A stretch of DNA of 64,000 bases from Adenophora triphylla var. japonica. Lineage: Eukaryota; Streptophyta; Magnoliopsida; Asterales; Campanulaceae. The notes under the pieces are model-generated. The model did not search any database. It saw nothing but the letters and a program-made list of their open reading frames with translations, and had not been told where the DNA came from. Position numbers and translations under genes: made by a program. Positions 32,389 through 43,903 of the stretch are shown one piece after another. Where the stretch lies: positions 453,501 to 517,500 of the forward strand of contig JAFEMH010000982.1 of assembly GCA_022495995.1 (NCBI GenBank), read 5' to 3'. The first letter of the stretch is position 1, and the number at the start of each line of letters is the position of its first letter.

Positions 32389-33649
32389 TTACCTCTTCTT
32401 ATTCTTCTTCTCCTTCGGCTTCTCTTCAACATTTTGCTTATTTATCTCACTAGCTTTACCATCCTCGTTAGTTGGAAGTGGAACGAGGCTTCCCACAAAG
32501 ACCTCTGCATAATTTGCGCAAGGCAAACCATGAACTTTGACATTCCTAGGGTTTTTTCGTCCAATCCATACCAAATAAGCTTATGGTCATTACAAGTCAG
32601 TAAAACATCTTCCCGACTCTTTGAACAAGCAATTGGGTACACCCACATATAAGGGTCAACATTGTGTGGTCCAACTGATAACAGCTTCACCCAAGACTTC
32701 CTCACCCCATATTCCTTCATCACCCATACATCCGTTCTCTGCCCAATATAAGCTCCAAGAAGACAAAGGCATCCATCCAAAACTTCTGTAGTGATAGCAC
32801 ACGATTTCAGATCCCAAAACTCCGGTGGCTCTACAAGGTTAAATGTCTCGTTTCCAATATCAAAACCACATATAATTTTTCTCACAGGATTCTCCCAAGT
32901 TTGCCTCACAATTGAATGAAAAATCCTATTAACTTGAGCACCCCAAACTCGTTTCCTTGGTACACAATAAGGATAATCATGTACCCTCTTCCACAAATTT
33001 AATTTCAAACTATAAACCCTAGCCTCTGAACTAAACCACTCTTCAGTATATATCTTACTAAATTCAACAACCCTAACAACTTTATAATCATCATTCTTTG
33101 AATCATACCCTAACCCGTACAATTTGTAAGTAGGACCCAATTCAGAATTACAAGGGTAATCAATAGGTGTATCGGGTAGCTCAAAGAATTTCTCGTTAAT
33201 GGATTTAAGAAAAACAAATGTTTTGTATCAGCATTTTGTAAGAGTAATAAGCCATTACAATTACCCACAAGCTCAATATAGCAATCAGAAGATCTGTTGA
33301 AAAATGGGGTTTCAATTTTTCGGGCCAAATCGAGGGAATCAAAATCTACAGAGTAGAGTTTACCTTCGGCTCCAACAATGAGGGATTGAGCGGAGGTGTT
33401 TGATATTGATTACTTGAGATGAAGTTTGATGAAATCCGGGGCGTCGATTAGAGCACACCAGGGTTTTGATACGCTACGGAAACATGTAGGGACTTTACCG
33501 GCTGGCGGAGAGTATATCCCCAATGATTTCCGGTGGGAGGTGCCGCCGCAGCATATTGGGTTGGGTTTACTCAAAAGAGACGAAGAGGTGGAGTGTTTAA
33601 ATGGTGAAAACCTAGAACCTGGAAGGAGGGGCGTTAGGATTCCCGCCAT
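32389..33649 (-). pseudogene. Broken F-box/FBA gene, paralogue of the gene at 648-1805
   Basis: The start MAGIL is at 33647-33649. The F-box is split by frameshifts: LPPEIIGDILS in one frame, FRSVSKPWCALIDAPDF in another. A stop follows FIKLHLK at about 33413. The FBA region then reads LVGNCNGLLLL, shifts frame near 33180, continues with YKLYGLGYDSKNDDYKVVRV and WVMKEYGVRKSW, and shifts again near 32560 before a Lys-rich tail. Domain order and motifs match the intact gene, so they are paralogues. At least four lesions make it non-functional. The 3' end (AAGAG then GTAATTT) keeps a donor-like site at the same place as in the intact gene. Confidence 0.85.
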
Positions 33650-33782
33650 TTCGAGGGTGTAATATGGGCCGGGTGAAAAGGTTAAAATGTACAAAATGGA
33701 CTGTTGGGCCCATTCGTAGCTGTTCAAAGATCTGGCATGCAGTCCGATTTTATAGCAATTGGATTTTACGATAGATATGTGA

Positions 33783-34106
33783 TACTCTCTCCTTCCCACT
33801 TCTTCAAATTCAAATGGTCCAATTTCCTTTTTGGGACGTCTCATTTCAATTGGTCCCTTCCATGAATGAAAAGTTTTTTATATATTTATACTCTTATCAT
33901 CTCCACATATTTACAAAAAAACCACACTATTCATCACACTTTCTCTTTCCTATTAAATATTTTAAACTTTTACATTCTCTCTCCTATTTTCTACCACACA
34001 TTTAACTTTTACAGTCTCTCACCTCTAATATCTACCAATTTTATTCATTTTTCTTAAAAACCATAAAATAAACCAAGGAACCATTTGAAGGGGGACGGAG
34101 GGAGTA
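33783..34106. mobile_element. Stowaway MITE upstream of the F-box pseudogene
   Basis: About 324 bp bounded by TA, with a diverged left end (CTCTCTCCTTCCCAC) and a clean right end (GGGGACGGAGGGAG). Like the intact paralogue, this F-box gene has a Stowaway element just upstream of its start. Confidence 0.8.
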
Positions 34107-34233
34107 TATTATTTGAGTGTAAATTCACAGCAGACTGCCTGCTTAATGGCTAAAAAAGGGATCCCTTTCATAGTTCTCCACGTGTCAAATTAATTTGGGA
34201 CCCACCATTTACAAACTCTTCTCTTTTCTCTTT

Positions 34234-34281
34234 GAGAGTTGTTATATAAACCCGTAAAATTGTTGAGTAAATCCGTAACAT
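34234..34281 (+). repeat. Left terminal inverted repeat of the two-gene MULE
   Basis: Begins GAGAGTTGTTATATAAACCC and continues through CGTAAAATTGTTGAGTAAAT to a CCGTAAC. It matches the inverse of the right end with only a few differences. Confidence 0.85.
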
Positions 34282-34342
34282 TAAAATCACTCCAAAAAAT
34301 TAAAACAAACCTCCCACTTTTCCCTTTATACCCCTCTCACAC

Positions 34343-34497
34343 TCACACCCACACCCACACCCACACCCACACCCACCCACCCAATTAACTCTCATTTACT
34401 CCCTCCCTCTCACTCATCCTCACCCACAACCAAATCTTAGAGAGAGAAAGAGAGACGTTTGAAATTAGAGAGAGAAGAGAGAGACGTTGTGCAGAGA

Positions 34498-34549
<52 letters not shown>

Positions 34550-34563
34550 AGAAGAAGAAGAAG
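34343..34563. repeat. Simple repeats in the leader of the PMD gene
   Basis: A (CACACC)n run at about 34343-34380, then a long GA-rich microsatellite (about 34436-34563) that would lie in the 5' UTR or promoter of the PMD gene. GA/CT tracts are common in plant core promoters, so this may be functional, but that is inference. Confidence 0.75.
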
Positions 34564-34747
34564 CAAAACCTAGGTAGAAGAAGAAGAAGAACAAGCAATT
34601 TTCAACCCCATTCAAGATTCAAGATGTCAAACCTAGGAAAATCAGGTAATTATTCTTTCTTCAATCTAAAATTACTTTATTTTTGCTTCATTTTGAGAGA
34701 TTGAGATTGTGATTTTGAAAAATTTCGAAAATCTGGGTTTTGAAGGG

Positions 34748-34896
34748 TTCGGCCACTACTGGCCGATTTATTACACAAATTCGGCCACACCCGACCGAAA
34801 AAACTCAAAATTTCGGCCACCCCCGGTCGAACCTGCTCAATTTTTCGGCCATGTCCAACCGAGCCATTGCCAAAATTTCGGCCACACCTGGCCGAA
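34748..34896. repeat. Palindrome array 1: five 20-bp units at 32-bp spacing in PMD intron 1
   Basis: Units start at 34748, 34780, 34812, 34844 and 34877. Each is 20 bp of the form TTCGGCCA-N4-TGGCCGAA with up to a few mismatches, separated by 12-13 bp of AT-rich spacer. They sit inside intron 1 of the PMD gene, about 510 bp from the left end of the MULE. No protein is known to me that binds this site. Confidence 0.9.
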
Positions 34897-35994
34897 CCAT
34901 GCTCAATGGAATTGATTTGGAATTGATGGATTTGTTCTTTCTTATATATGCATTGTTCAAAATTTTTAGTGCTTGATTTTGATATGATATGTTATAAAAT
35001 TTTGATATGATTTGGAATTGATGGATTTGTTCTTTCTTTCTTATATATGCATTGTTCAAAATTACTAGAATCTAAAATTACTCCTTAATTTGGTCAATGA
35101 GATGTTATTCTTGATTTTGATATGATATGTTATAAAAATTTTACGAGTTTGATTTTTTGATGTTTTCATTGCAGTTAAGAAAATGTTTACAAGGAGAAAG
35201 CCTCCAACTGCTTCCTTAAGGAGTGAAAATGTAGCCGCACGTACTCAAGGGCAAACTTCACAGAACCAAGAGCCAGTTGAGGATTTAACCGTTGATCCTC
35301 GCTTGTTGGTCTACAATGAGCCTATGAAAACCTCACCTGAGCCTCGGATAGACCTTATTCCGGCTCAAAATGATAGTGACCAGGAAGATGAACGGGAATA
35401 CGAGCCGGGAGATGAGTCGGAAGATGAGGAAGATGAGGATGATGATGATGATGAGGATGATGAGGAGGGAGGTGGGGAGGTAACGTCTTATCCCGGTGGG
35501 CCTAGGTACAAAACATTACTCCTTTTCTATGAAACCCATATTGCTAAATTAATTTGGGAGGGTAAAGATGATAGAATTTTAAAATGTATTAACCATATAG
35601 GAAAATTGAAAATATGGGAATTGGAGTTGAATAAAGTGTCAGAGCCGGTTCAAATGCTTATCATTAATTCCGGTCTCTTGTGCTTAGTTAATGGAAGTGA
35701 AGCGTATGACAACGTAGATAAAACGTTGGTCAACGCTTTTGTTGAGCGATGGCATCCGGAAACTAATAGTTTCCATATGCCATTTGGGGAGATGACCATC
35801 AATTTGGAGGATGTGTCTTGTCTTACATTGCTTCCGGTAGTAGGTGCACCCTTATTTGAGAGTCCCGCTTATGCTAGTCAGCCACCTCTTAATAAGGTTT
35901 GTGAGGTATTGGGAGTGACCAAAAAAGTTGCTAAAGATGGAATTCCTGCTAAGGGGGCATTGGTCAATTTAGAATGGCTTAGATTGAAGTTCTC

Positions 35995-37493
35995 TGTTGG
36001 GTATGCATGTTTTAACCCTCCTATTCTGTATTAGATTTGATTGATACCATAACCTCCTGTCTATTTTAAGGACTTTAGGACCCTATGTAATGAAGCTTAG
36101 ACTTCAATTTTTTAGCTAAGTCCAATTTATAGATTAGGTTAATTTTAGGCTTGAAGACTGGCACAAGACTCATTGGAATTGAGAGTTGCAGTTCAGAAGT
36201 TTCAAACCGCTCCTTCCAACCGCCCTAGCAAAACCGCCCTTAGCACTTGCTTGGTGAAATCTTATGTTTGAAACTACCCTTGAACTACTTCAGTGCAACC
36301 GCCTTATGATGAACCGCACCCTTGCAGTTCAACTTCAACCGCACTATGCAACCTCACTGGAGTCATCAACCGCACTTGTCAAACCGCCTATACTCCAGAA
36401 CCGCTCCAATGATTGAGACTTGAAGTGAACCACCTTTTGTCATTATAATCCACATCAGCAATATCCAATGTCAACCACCTTATCTTGTCACGTGATTCAA
36501 AGTCAGAGAAGATCTGCAAGGATCTTGAAAAGGTGACAGGTGTCCAAACCTCATTGCTTGCAGCTGGAGCATTATCAGCTTTATCTGCAACTACTGTACC
36601 AAAGGACAAAAGTGGTTGCTGTGGACCAATAAGAAAGCATCAAGTACTGTCCTTCAAACAGCTGTGTCCAACGGCTACATTTTGGATGCTTGGGTATAAA
36701 TACCCCTAATCTTCACCATTTGAAGATTGCTTGAAAAATTGAGAAGTGCTGTGTTCATAGAAGCTGAAGCTCTGCCCAGAAATTGTTCAACCCTTTGAAT
36801 CTTCATCTTCATACTTCAAGAAATATTCCTAGCCCAGAAATCAAGCCTTAACACATTCAAGAATCATTGAGCTCTACATCTCACAGATTTAAAGAGCCTT
36901 GATCTTGTTCTCACACACACACCTCATTTGTTCTAATCACATAGATTAAACACTTGAGATACACTGGTTATAGTTTTGGATTTGTTCTTCATAGAAAAGA
37001 TTTTATTGTACTTTGTAATCTCTCAAATACTTAATATAAAATCTCTCTTAGAAATCCAAGACTAACCATCTTGGTAGTGGACGTAGATCGTTTATCGATT
37101 GAACCACTCCAAATAGCGTGTTCTTACTTTCTGCAATTATATTTCTTGTGCTTACTAATTATTTATCTTTGTCTCTGTTTGATCTTTATTTAGATATCCA
37201 TTATTGTGAAATAGTGTTTGGAGTTAACAGTGTCAAAACCTCACTTGTTTGTAAACCGCACGTACCAACTACTTTATTAAAACCGCTTTACAAACCTCCT
37301 CTATCAAAACCGCTTTGTAACTCTAAATATTCCGCTGTGCATTTTACATCTTCACTTGCAGTTCCTTATTCACTGCAAGAGATTTTGTAAGCAAGAGGTT
37401 TAGTTTTTAATTGAGGGCGAAAATTTTAAACAGCTATTCACCCCCCCCCCTCTAGCTGTATTTTCACCCTTGTTGCCACCTTTGGCACCAACA
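35995..37493 (+). repeat. 5' LTR of the copia element
   Basis: 1499 bp, TGTTGGGTATGC...ACCAACA. It contains a TATAAATAC box near 36695, the likely promoter, and a C-run near 37440. At least a dozen AACCGC hexamers lie on this strand, clustered at 36200-36405 and 37250-37310. Confidence 0.92.
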
Positions 37494-37495
37494 AG

Positions 37496-37510
37496 TGGTA
37501 TCAAAGCCAA
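37496..37510 (+). other. Primer-binding site of the copia element
   Basis: TGGTATCAAAGCCAA, two bases after the LTR, close to the complement of initiator methionine tRNA (TGGTATCAGAGCC) used by most copia elements. Confidence 0.85.
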
Positions 37511-37563
37511 CACTTTTTAAAACCACTGTTTTTCAAGCTTAACAGCTTGTGTGCCGATTCAAT

Positions 37564-39930
37564 ATGGCAACCTCAAAGACAATGACTACTGTTAACTATT
37601 CACACATTCCAATGTTGGACGAAGACCACTTTGACATCTGGAAGTGCCGAATGCTTATTCATTTGGAAACTATAGATGAAATGCTGGTGGAGTGCGTGAT
37701 CAATGGCCCGTTAGTTCCAATGAAGGCCAACACGTATGCAACCACCAAGTGCAACAATTCCAGAGGTCAAAAAGCCAAAAGAAGAGTGGTCGGATGAAGA
37801 GAAGAGATTAGTTGCCTTGGACAAAGAAGGCGAGGTTCATCATTTCGGAACCCTCCCCGTATCAACTCTACGTAAAGTGATGTATCTCAAAACCGCAGCG
37901 TATGTGGGATGCCATTGAGAGCTACCTCGAAGGTGATGATGAATGCAAGGAAACCAAATTATATGCCGTTGAAAGATCATACAACAACTTCAACGTAAAA
38001 TCCAACGAAACCTTGCGTCAAACCTACGACCGATATGTTGAGGTAGTTAATGCTTGTAGATCTCTTGGCAAAACTTTAACCGATAAGGAAATCAATATGA
38101 CTTTCCTATCTGCTTTAGGTTCTAAATGGGTAAATAAGGCTACCTCTTTAGAAGACTCCAAAGTTTTGGGTACTTGGTCGTTAAGTAACTTGTACGCCAA
38201 TCTTAGAGTCTATGAATTAAAATTAAATCATATTGAAGAGATTGAAGGAAAAACCAAATCACTTTCCATGTCCGTTGTGGAACAAGAGGAGAAACCATCT
38301 ACATCCAACCAAACCGCTGATCCTTCCATATCAACCTCATCACTCATCGAGATGGATGATGATGATTTTGCCATGTTTGTGAAAAGATTCCAAAAATTTA
38401 GAAAATCCTCAAAACCCTTCACAAAATCATTTTCAAAAGGCAAACCTCCTGCAACGTTTTCTAAGGCTGGAGATACAAAGAAAAGGAGTGATCTAGTTTG
38501 CTACAATTGTAGAAAACCTGGTCACTTTGCATCTGAGTGTCCACAAACCTAAATATGAATACATGAAAAAGAAAACCTCTCCTGCGAAATTTTCTCGTCG
38601 CAAGGGAATGGTTGCTGAGGAGGAAGAGAATTCCAAGGAATTAGCAACTTGGATTGAAACAGATTCTGATGATGGAAGTGATGATGAAACCGAAGAGGTT
38701 AATCTCTGCTTAGTTGCAGTATGCTTCCGATGAATCGGATTCTCGAGTCGGCCGAGTTGCAAGATATGGAAGAAAAGGAGGTTTCTACAAAACTTCCAAA
38801 TTTTAAATTGGATGATGATATCAAACTTACTCCTAGCATTAAGATAGGAAATTGCTCGTATTCACGTCCCATTTTTCCTCCTACAAATGCTCCACCTTCA
38901 AAAACTATTCCAAAAAAGAAAATTTTGAAAAAGGTGGTGGAAGAGGTTTCTCCCATGGAACATGAAAGGATGTTCAAGGAAGCAGAAATGGTGATCCATC
39001 AGTTCTCAAATCTTAAGAAAGCCTTAAGCTTAGCTCATGATGAACTTAATCTGTACAAGACGGAGAAAACTGTGATGAGGTCTCGAAATTTCTAATCTTA
39101 AGGACCAAATCAAACAGATGACTCCTCTTGCTGATCAAAACCGCATCCTTGAAACTAAGGTTGCTGCACTTCAACTCAGGAATGATGACTTGGTAACCCA
39201 AATCGACGATCGCCAAAAGATTATTGATTCGTGGCTCAAGTCTCAATCCACCAAGGATAAAATCATGGACTTCCAAGTTCCTCCTGGAACTAAGGATGGT
39301 CTAGGGTTTGGATCTGAGGAAGAGGAGAAGTGTGCATCCTCGAGTGAAAAGGATGAGGAATTTCCAGAACTAACTAAAGAAATTCCCAAGGAGAAGCATG
39401 CTAAAGGAAAGGGTAAAGGACGACAAATTAATTATGTCTACCCTAAAGGAAAGCAATATGGGAAGAATTCTGTGTTAAAACCTAAGAATTCTGTGGAAGC
39501 ACCTGAAGAGGAAATGGCTTATGGAATTGGTCGCATACCTGCTCCAACCGCTCCTGGTGGTAAAGGTAGTGCTGCCTAACCTGTGTCCGACCACGCTTCT
39601 TCTTAGACCGCTCCTCCTGCCTTCAAAAGCAGGAATAGCGTTCCCAGGAAATACATGGTCAAACCAAAGCCTGTTCCCTTTATCTCAGCAGGACTCTTAG
39701 CTGGAACTGCTCCTCCAAAACCGCTTCCTTGTCCCAAACCGCATGCAACTCCTAAGAAGAGTAAGGAGTTAGTAAAACCTCATGAAGCTTGTAGCTATTA
39801 TAAGTGTTCTGTGTGTGATGGTTTAGGTCACAAGGCTGCAGAATGCCTTTTGCGGTTCACATCCAATGCCAGGAAGAGTAAACCTCCTTCTGTCAAACAG
39901 GTGTGGGTCGTGAAGGGTTGCTAACTTCAG
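37564..39930 (+). pseudogene. gag: gag of the copia element, frameshifted
   Basis: The start MATSKTMTTVNYSHIPMLDE is followed by the copia gag domain (LYAVERSYNNFNVKSNETLR, NMTFLSALGSKW) and a CCHC knuckle CYNCRKPGHFASEC at about 38498-38539. A long charged extension is typical of SIRE elements, with a coiled-coil-like stretch (39118-39250) and a second Cys/His motif CSVCDGLGHKAAEC near 39800. Frame changes occur near 37745, 37820, 37895, 38545, 38715 and 39090. Their number is surprising next to nearly identical LTRs; sequencing errors in the assembly are an alternative to decay. Confidence 0.8.
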
Positions 39931-39979
39931 GACCCAAGGAATAAAGGGGGACCTCGTTCTTAATGTTTACATTTCAGGT

Positions 39980-40980
39980 CCTCTGCTTCATGGCTGGTCA
40001 CTCCAAGGATAATGAATGGTATCTTGACAGTGGTCAAGCTCAAGACATATGACTGGAGATAGATCATTACTTGAAGATGTCGTTGAAGCAAGTGGTCCAT
40101 CTGTAACCTTTGGTGACAACAATAAAGGCAAGACCATTGGATATGGTGTTATAAGGAGGGGAAACCTAACCATTGAGAAGGTTTCTCTTGTTGAAGGACT
40201 CAAGCACAACCTCCTTTCAATTTCTCAATTTTGCGACAAAGGAATGCTTTGCAACTTCACGACATCAAATTGCTTTATCAAAGATAGCATTTCCGGCGTC
40301 ACCCTACTCACAGGGATTCGTAAGAGTAATATTTACATTATTGATCTAAATTCTGCATGTAGCATTACTAATCTCTGTTTTGTAGCTAAGAATGTGAGCA
40401 AAAATAGTTGGCTATGGCACAAGAGGTTGAGCCACTTGAACTTCAAGTATCTTGCAAAGATTGGTAGTGAAAACCTCGTTCGTGGTTTACCCAAAGTGGC
40501 CGACCACCATCCGTGAGAAATGCGGTGCATGCCCGGCAGCAAGGCTCGCGTCGTCTTTCACTGAGCAAGACCGCTCCTTCAACTTCAAGATGCTTACAAC
40601 CGCTTCACATAGATTTGTTTGGACCCGTAACCACCGCCAAAGATTGGAGGAAATAGATATACTTTAGTGGTGGTGGATGATTACTCAAGATATACGTGGG
40701 TTGAGATGATGATCTCCAAAGATGATTGCTATGAGATTCTCACCGCACTTTTTAGACGACTCCAAACTCAAAAAGAAGACGACATCGTTAGTGTTCGATC
40801 AGATAATGGAACAGAATTTAAGAACAACGGTGTTGCTCAGTATTGTGATGACCATGGAATTGATCACAATTTTTCAATCAAGCTGGTGTTCCACAACAAA
40901 ATGGGGTTGTGGAAAGGAAGAATAGGACGTTGATTGAGGCCGGAAAGACTATGATATCTGAAGCGAAGCTACCTCGCATT
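39980..40980 (+). pseudogene. pol: Protease and integrase of the copia element, frameshifted
   Basis: The protease begins NEWYLDSGQAQD (active D-S-G present, near 40020), then shifts frame to TGDRSLLEDV. The GAG-pre-integrase region has LWHKRLSHLNFKYLAKI. The integrase core has VVDDYSRYTW and RSDNGTEFKN. The third acidic residue is in a different frame, with GVVERKNRTLIE readable near 40905-40940. Frameshifts lie near 40045, 40500, 40660 and 40890. Confidence 0.8.
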
Positions 40981-40981
40981 T

Positions 40982-43233
40982 TTGGGTCAAGCAATCAATA
41001 CCGCATGCTTCACTCAGAACCGATCCCTCATCAACAAATCCTACAACAAGACTCCCTATGAGCTTTGGCGAGGAAGAACCCCCAACATTGCATTCTTCAA
41101 GATCTTTGGCTGCAAATGTTTTGTCCTCTACAATGGAAGAGAAAATAGAGGTAAATTCGGAGCTAAAGCCGACGAAGGTATTTTTGTTGGGTATGCTAAA
41201 CATTCTAAAGCTTTTCGTGTTTTCAATAAAACTAGTTTAAAAATAGTTGAGTCTGTCCATGTTACTTTTGATGAGCATTCTCTCCTTGAGCCACATTTGG
41301 CTCCAAATGTTGCTGATGATTTTGTTGAGCATAATGAACCAGGTGAACCATCTCAAACCGCACCTGAACCTCAACCGCAAAATCCAGCACCCTCAACTGA
41401 CCTTCCCTCAAACCGCACCTTTCAAACCGCACCTGAAGTACTTACTCCAGATGCAACTCCCAGGGAAGAAGAAGTTGAAAATTCCCCTATCCAGCTTGTA
41501 GAACCTCTTCGTCAACTTACCTTCCATGACTTCGCTGAAGGATCTAACGATGTTCCAATTGAAGATCTTCAAGAAACCTCGCCCAACCGGACTTACCCCC
41601 TGAGGTTCGTGAAGTCGCAGCCACCCCTCACAAATGTGATTGGTGATATGTTTTCCGGTGTTCAAACAAGGAGATCAAACTATGATGAGCATACTTCTCT
41701 TTTATCTCAAGTTGAACCCAAGAAGATTGATGAAGCACTCCAAGATTCCAGTTGGGTCGTTGCTATGCAAGAAGAACTCAACCAGTTTGAAAGATGCAAG
41801 GTCTGGACTTTGATGCCTAGACCTCAGGATCAAGGAGTGATAGGAACTAAGTGGGTATTTAGGAATAAGATGGATGAGAATGGAAGCATCACTAGGAATA
41901 AAGCAAGGTTGGTTGCACAAGGATATAGGCAAGAAGAAGGAATTGATTATGATGAAACCTTTGCTCCAGTTGCAAGATTGGAAGCTATCAGAATCTTCTT
42001 AGCCTACGCCTCTTTCAAGCATTTCAAGTTATATCAAATGGACGTAAAGAGTGCATTCCTCAACGGCGAACTGCAAGAGACCGTGTATGTTGCCCAACCA
42101 CCTGGATTTGAAGACTCCAAATTTCCCAATCATGTCTACAAACTCCAGAAAGCTTTGTATGGACTTAAGCAAGCTCCAAGGGCATGGTATGAGACTCTTT
42201 CTAAATTTTTACTAGAAAAGGGATTTAAACGTGGTAAAATTGATACGACTCTTTTTATTGCCAAATATAATGAGCATACTTTACTTGTTCAAATTTATGT
42301 TGATGATATTATTTTTGGTTCTACTAATGAGTTGCTATGTAAGCGTTTCGAGAAGCTAATGAAAAGCAAGTTTGAGATGAGCATGATGGGTGAATTAACA
42401 TTCTTCCTCGGGCTTCAAATCAAGCAATGCGAAGAAGGTATTTTCCTCAGCCAAGCCAAATACACCAAGGAGTTGATAAAGAAGTTTGGATTAGAAAATG
42501 CCAAAGCATATGATACTCCTATGGCCACCGGCAATAAGCTAGATAAGGATCTCAAAGGTAAGAAAGTTGATCAGACTTTATATCGAGGTATGATCGGCTC
42601 ATTACTTTACTTAACTGCTAGTAGGCCCGATATCATGTTTAGTGTCTGTGTATGTGCTCGCTACCAAGCAGATCCTAGAGAAGCACATCTTATTGCAGTC
42701 AAGCGTATAATCCGCTATTTATCTGGAACCACTAACCTTGGACTTTGGTATTCCAAAGATTTGAACTTCGATCTTGTAGGTTATTCAGATGCAGATTATG
42801 CAGCTTGTACTATTGACAGGAAAAGCACTAGTGGTACTTGTCATTTCCTCGGAAATAGACTAGTTGCTTGGGCCAGCAAGAAGCAAGCTTCAGCCGTGTC
42901 AACCACAGAGGCCGAGTATATTGTCGCCGGTAGTTGTTGCCAAATCCTTTGGATGAAGCAAAGCTGGTAGACTATGGAATCCATGAAGGGAATTGCCCTA
43001 TCATGTGTGACAATACTTCAACAATTTCAGTCTCCAACAACCCTGTCATGCATTCCAAGACCAAGCATATTGATATCAAGTATCATTTCCTCAAAGACCA
43101 TGTAGAGAAGAGGAATATCCATTTAGAGTATGTGGGGACAGATAATCAGATTGCTGACATCCTCACCAAGGCTCTTGACTCCAAGAGGTTTTCCTTCCTC
43201 AGAGGAGAAATGGGTATGCTTGAACTTAAGTAA
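40982..43233 (+). pseudogene. pol: Reverse transcriptase and RNase H of the copia element
   Basis: An open frame 40982-42970 of 662 codons covers the integrase C-terminus, a long linker and the complete RT ([25 protein letters not shown], catalytic YVDD in [12 protein letters not shown]), then RNase H ([26 protein letters not shown]). One frameshift near 42960 separates the last 90 residues (42934-43233: HIDIKYHFLKDHVEKRNI, DNQIADILTKAL). This is the best preserved part of the polyprotein and it lacks the AACCGC hexamer almost completely. Confidence 0.88.
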
Positions 43234-43903
43234 GTCCATTCCTTTTATTGACTAACATGTGTGTTGAGTTTAGGTTGTATTTCTCATTGAGAATTTCAAC
43301 CGCACCATTGTTGAACCGCGTTCTTTCAAACCGCATGAGTGGTCAACCGCCTCTGCAGCCAACCGCTTATTCCCAACCGCATGCTGCTTATGACCACTCC
43401 ATCTTCAACCGCCTTCAACATATGGTATTTTCAAAATCAGTTTTAATTCTTTTCTTAAGCTTTAAAGAAGCTATGCGGTTTTAAATTCTTTTCAACCGCA
43501 CTGCCACGTGGACTCAAGGTAAGTTCCTTATTTTCATTTCAGTCCATATTTTGACATAAGGGCATTTTTGCAAATGTTTTCCCACGTTATTTCAAAATTT
43601 AAATGCATTTAATGCAATGGGAACATTAGCATTTAAAGCTATCTTGTCAGCCGTCATTGGCAATAGAGAAGAAGATGAAAGGGTGCAACAGAGGAATGAT
43701 TTCTTTTATGGGAAAATCAAATAGTCTCTTCAACTGTCCTTTACTTGAATATTTTCCTATAAATAAAAACCAACTCTTACAACTTCAACTTTCCAAACTC
43801 TGTCACTCTCTGCACCGTCCTTTCTACCAAACTTCATCTTCTCTCTCTCTCTCTCTAAAAATTCAAAACCTTCAAATCTTCATTCTTATACCTTGAATCT
43901 TCA
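43234..43903 (+). other. Leader between pol and the last ORF
   Basis: Non-coding, with many AACCGC words near 43300-43500, a TATAAATA-like box near 43761 and a CT-rich tract at 43838-43857 before the ATG at 43904. This could serve as an internal promoter and leader for a separate mRNA of the following ORF; that is inference. Confidence 0.4.

Noticed and set aside
35995..36040. C-terminal residues GYACFNPPILY of the upstream PMD frame
   Set aside because: They are read from the copia LTR. The true exon continues at 50115 after the retroelement.
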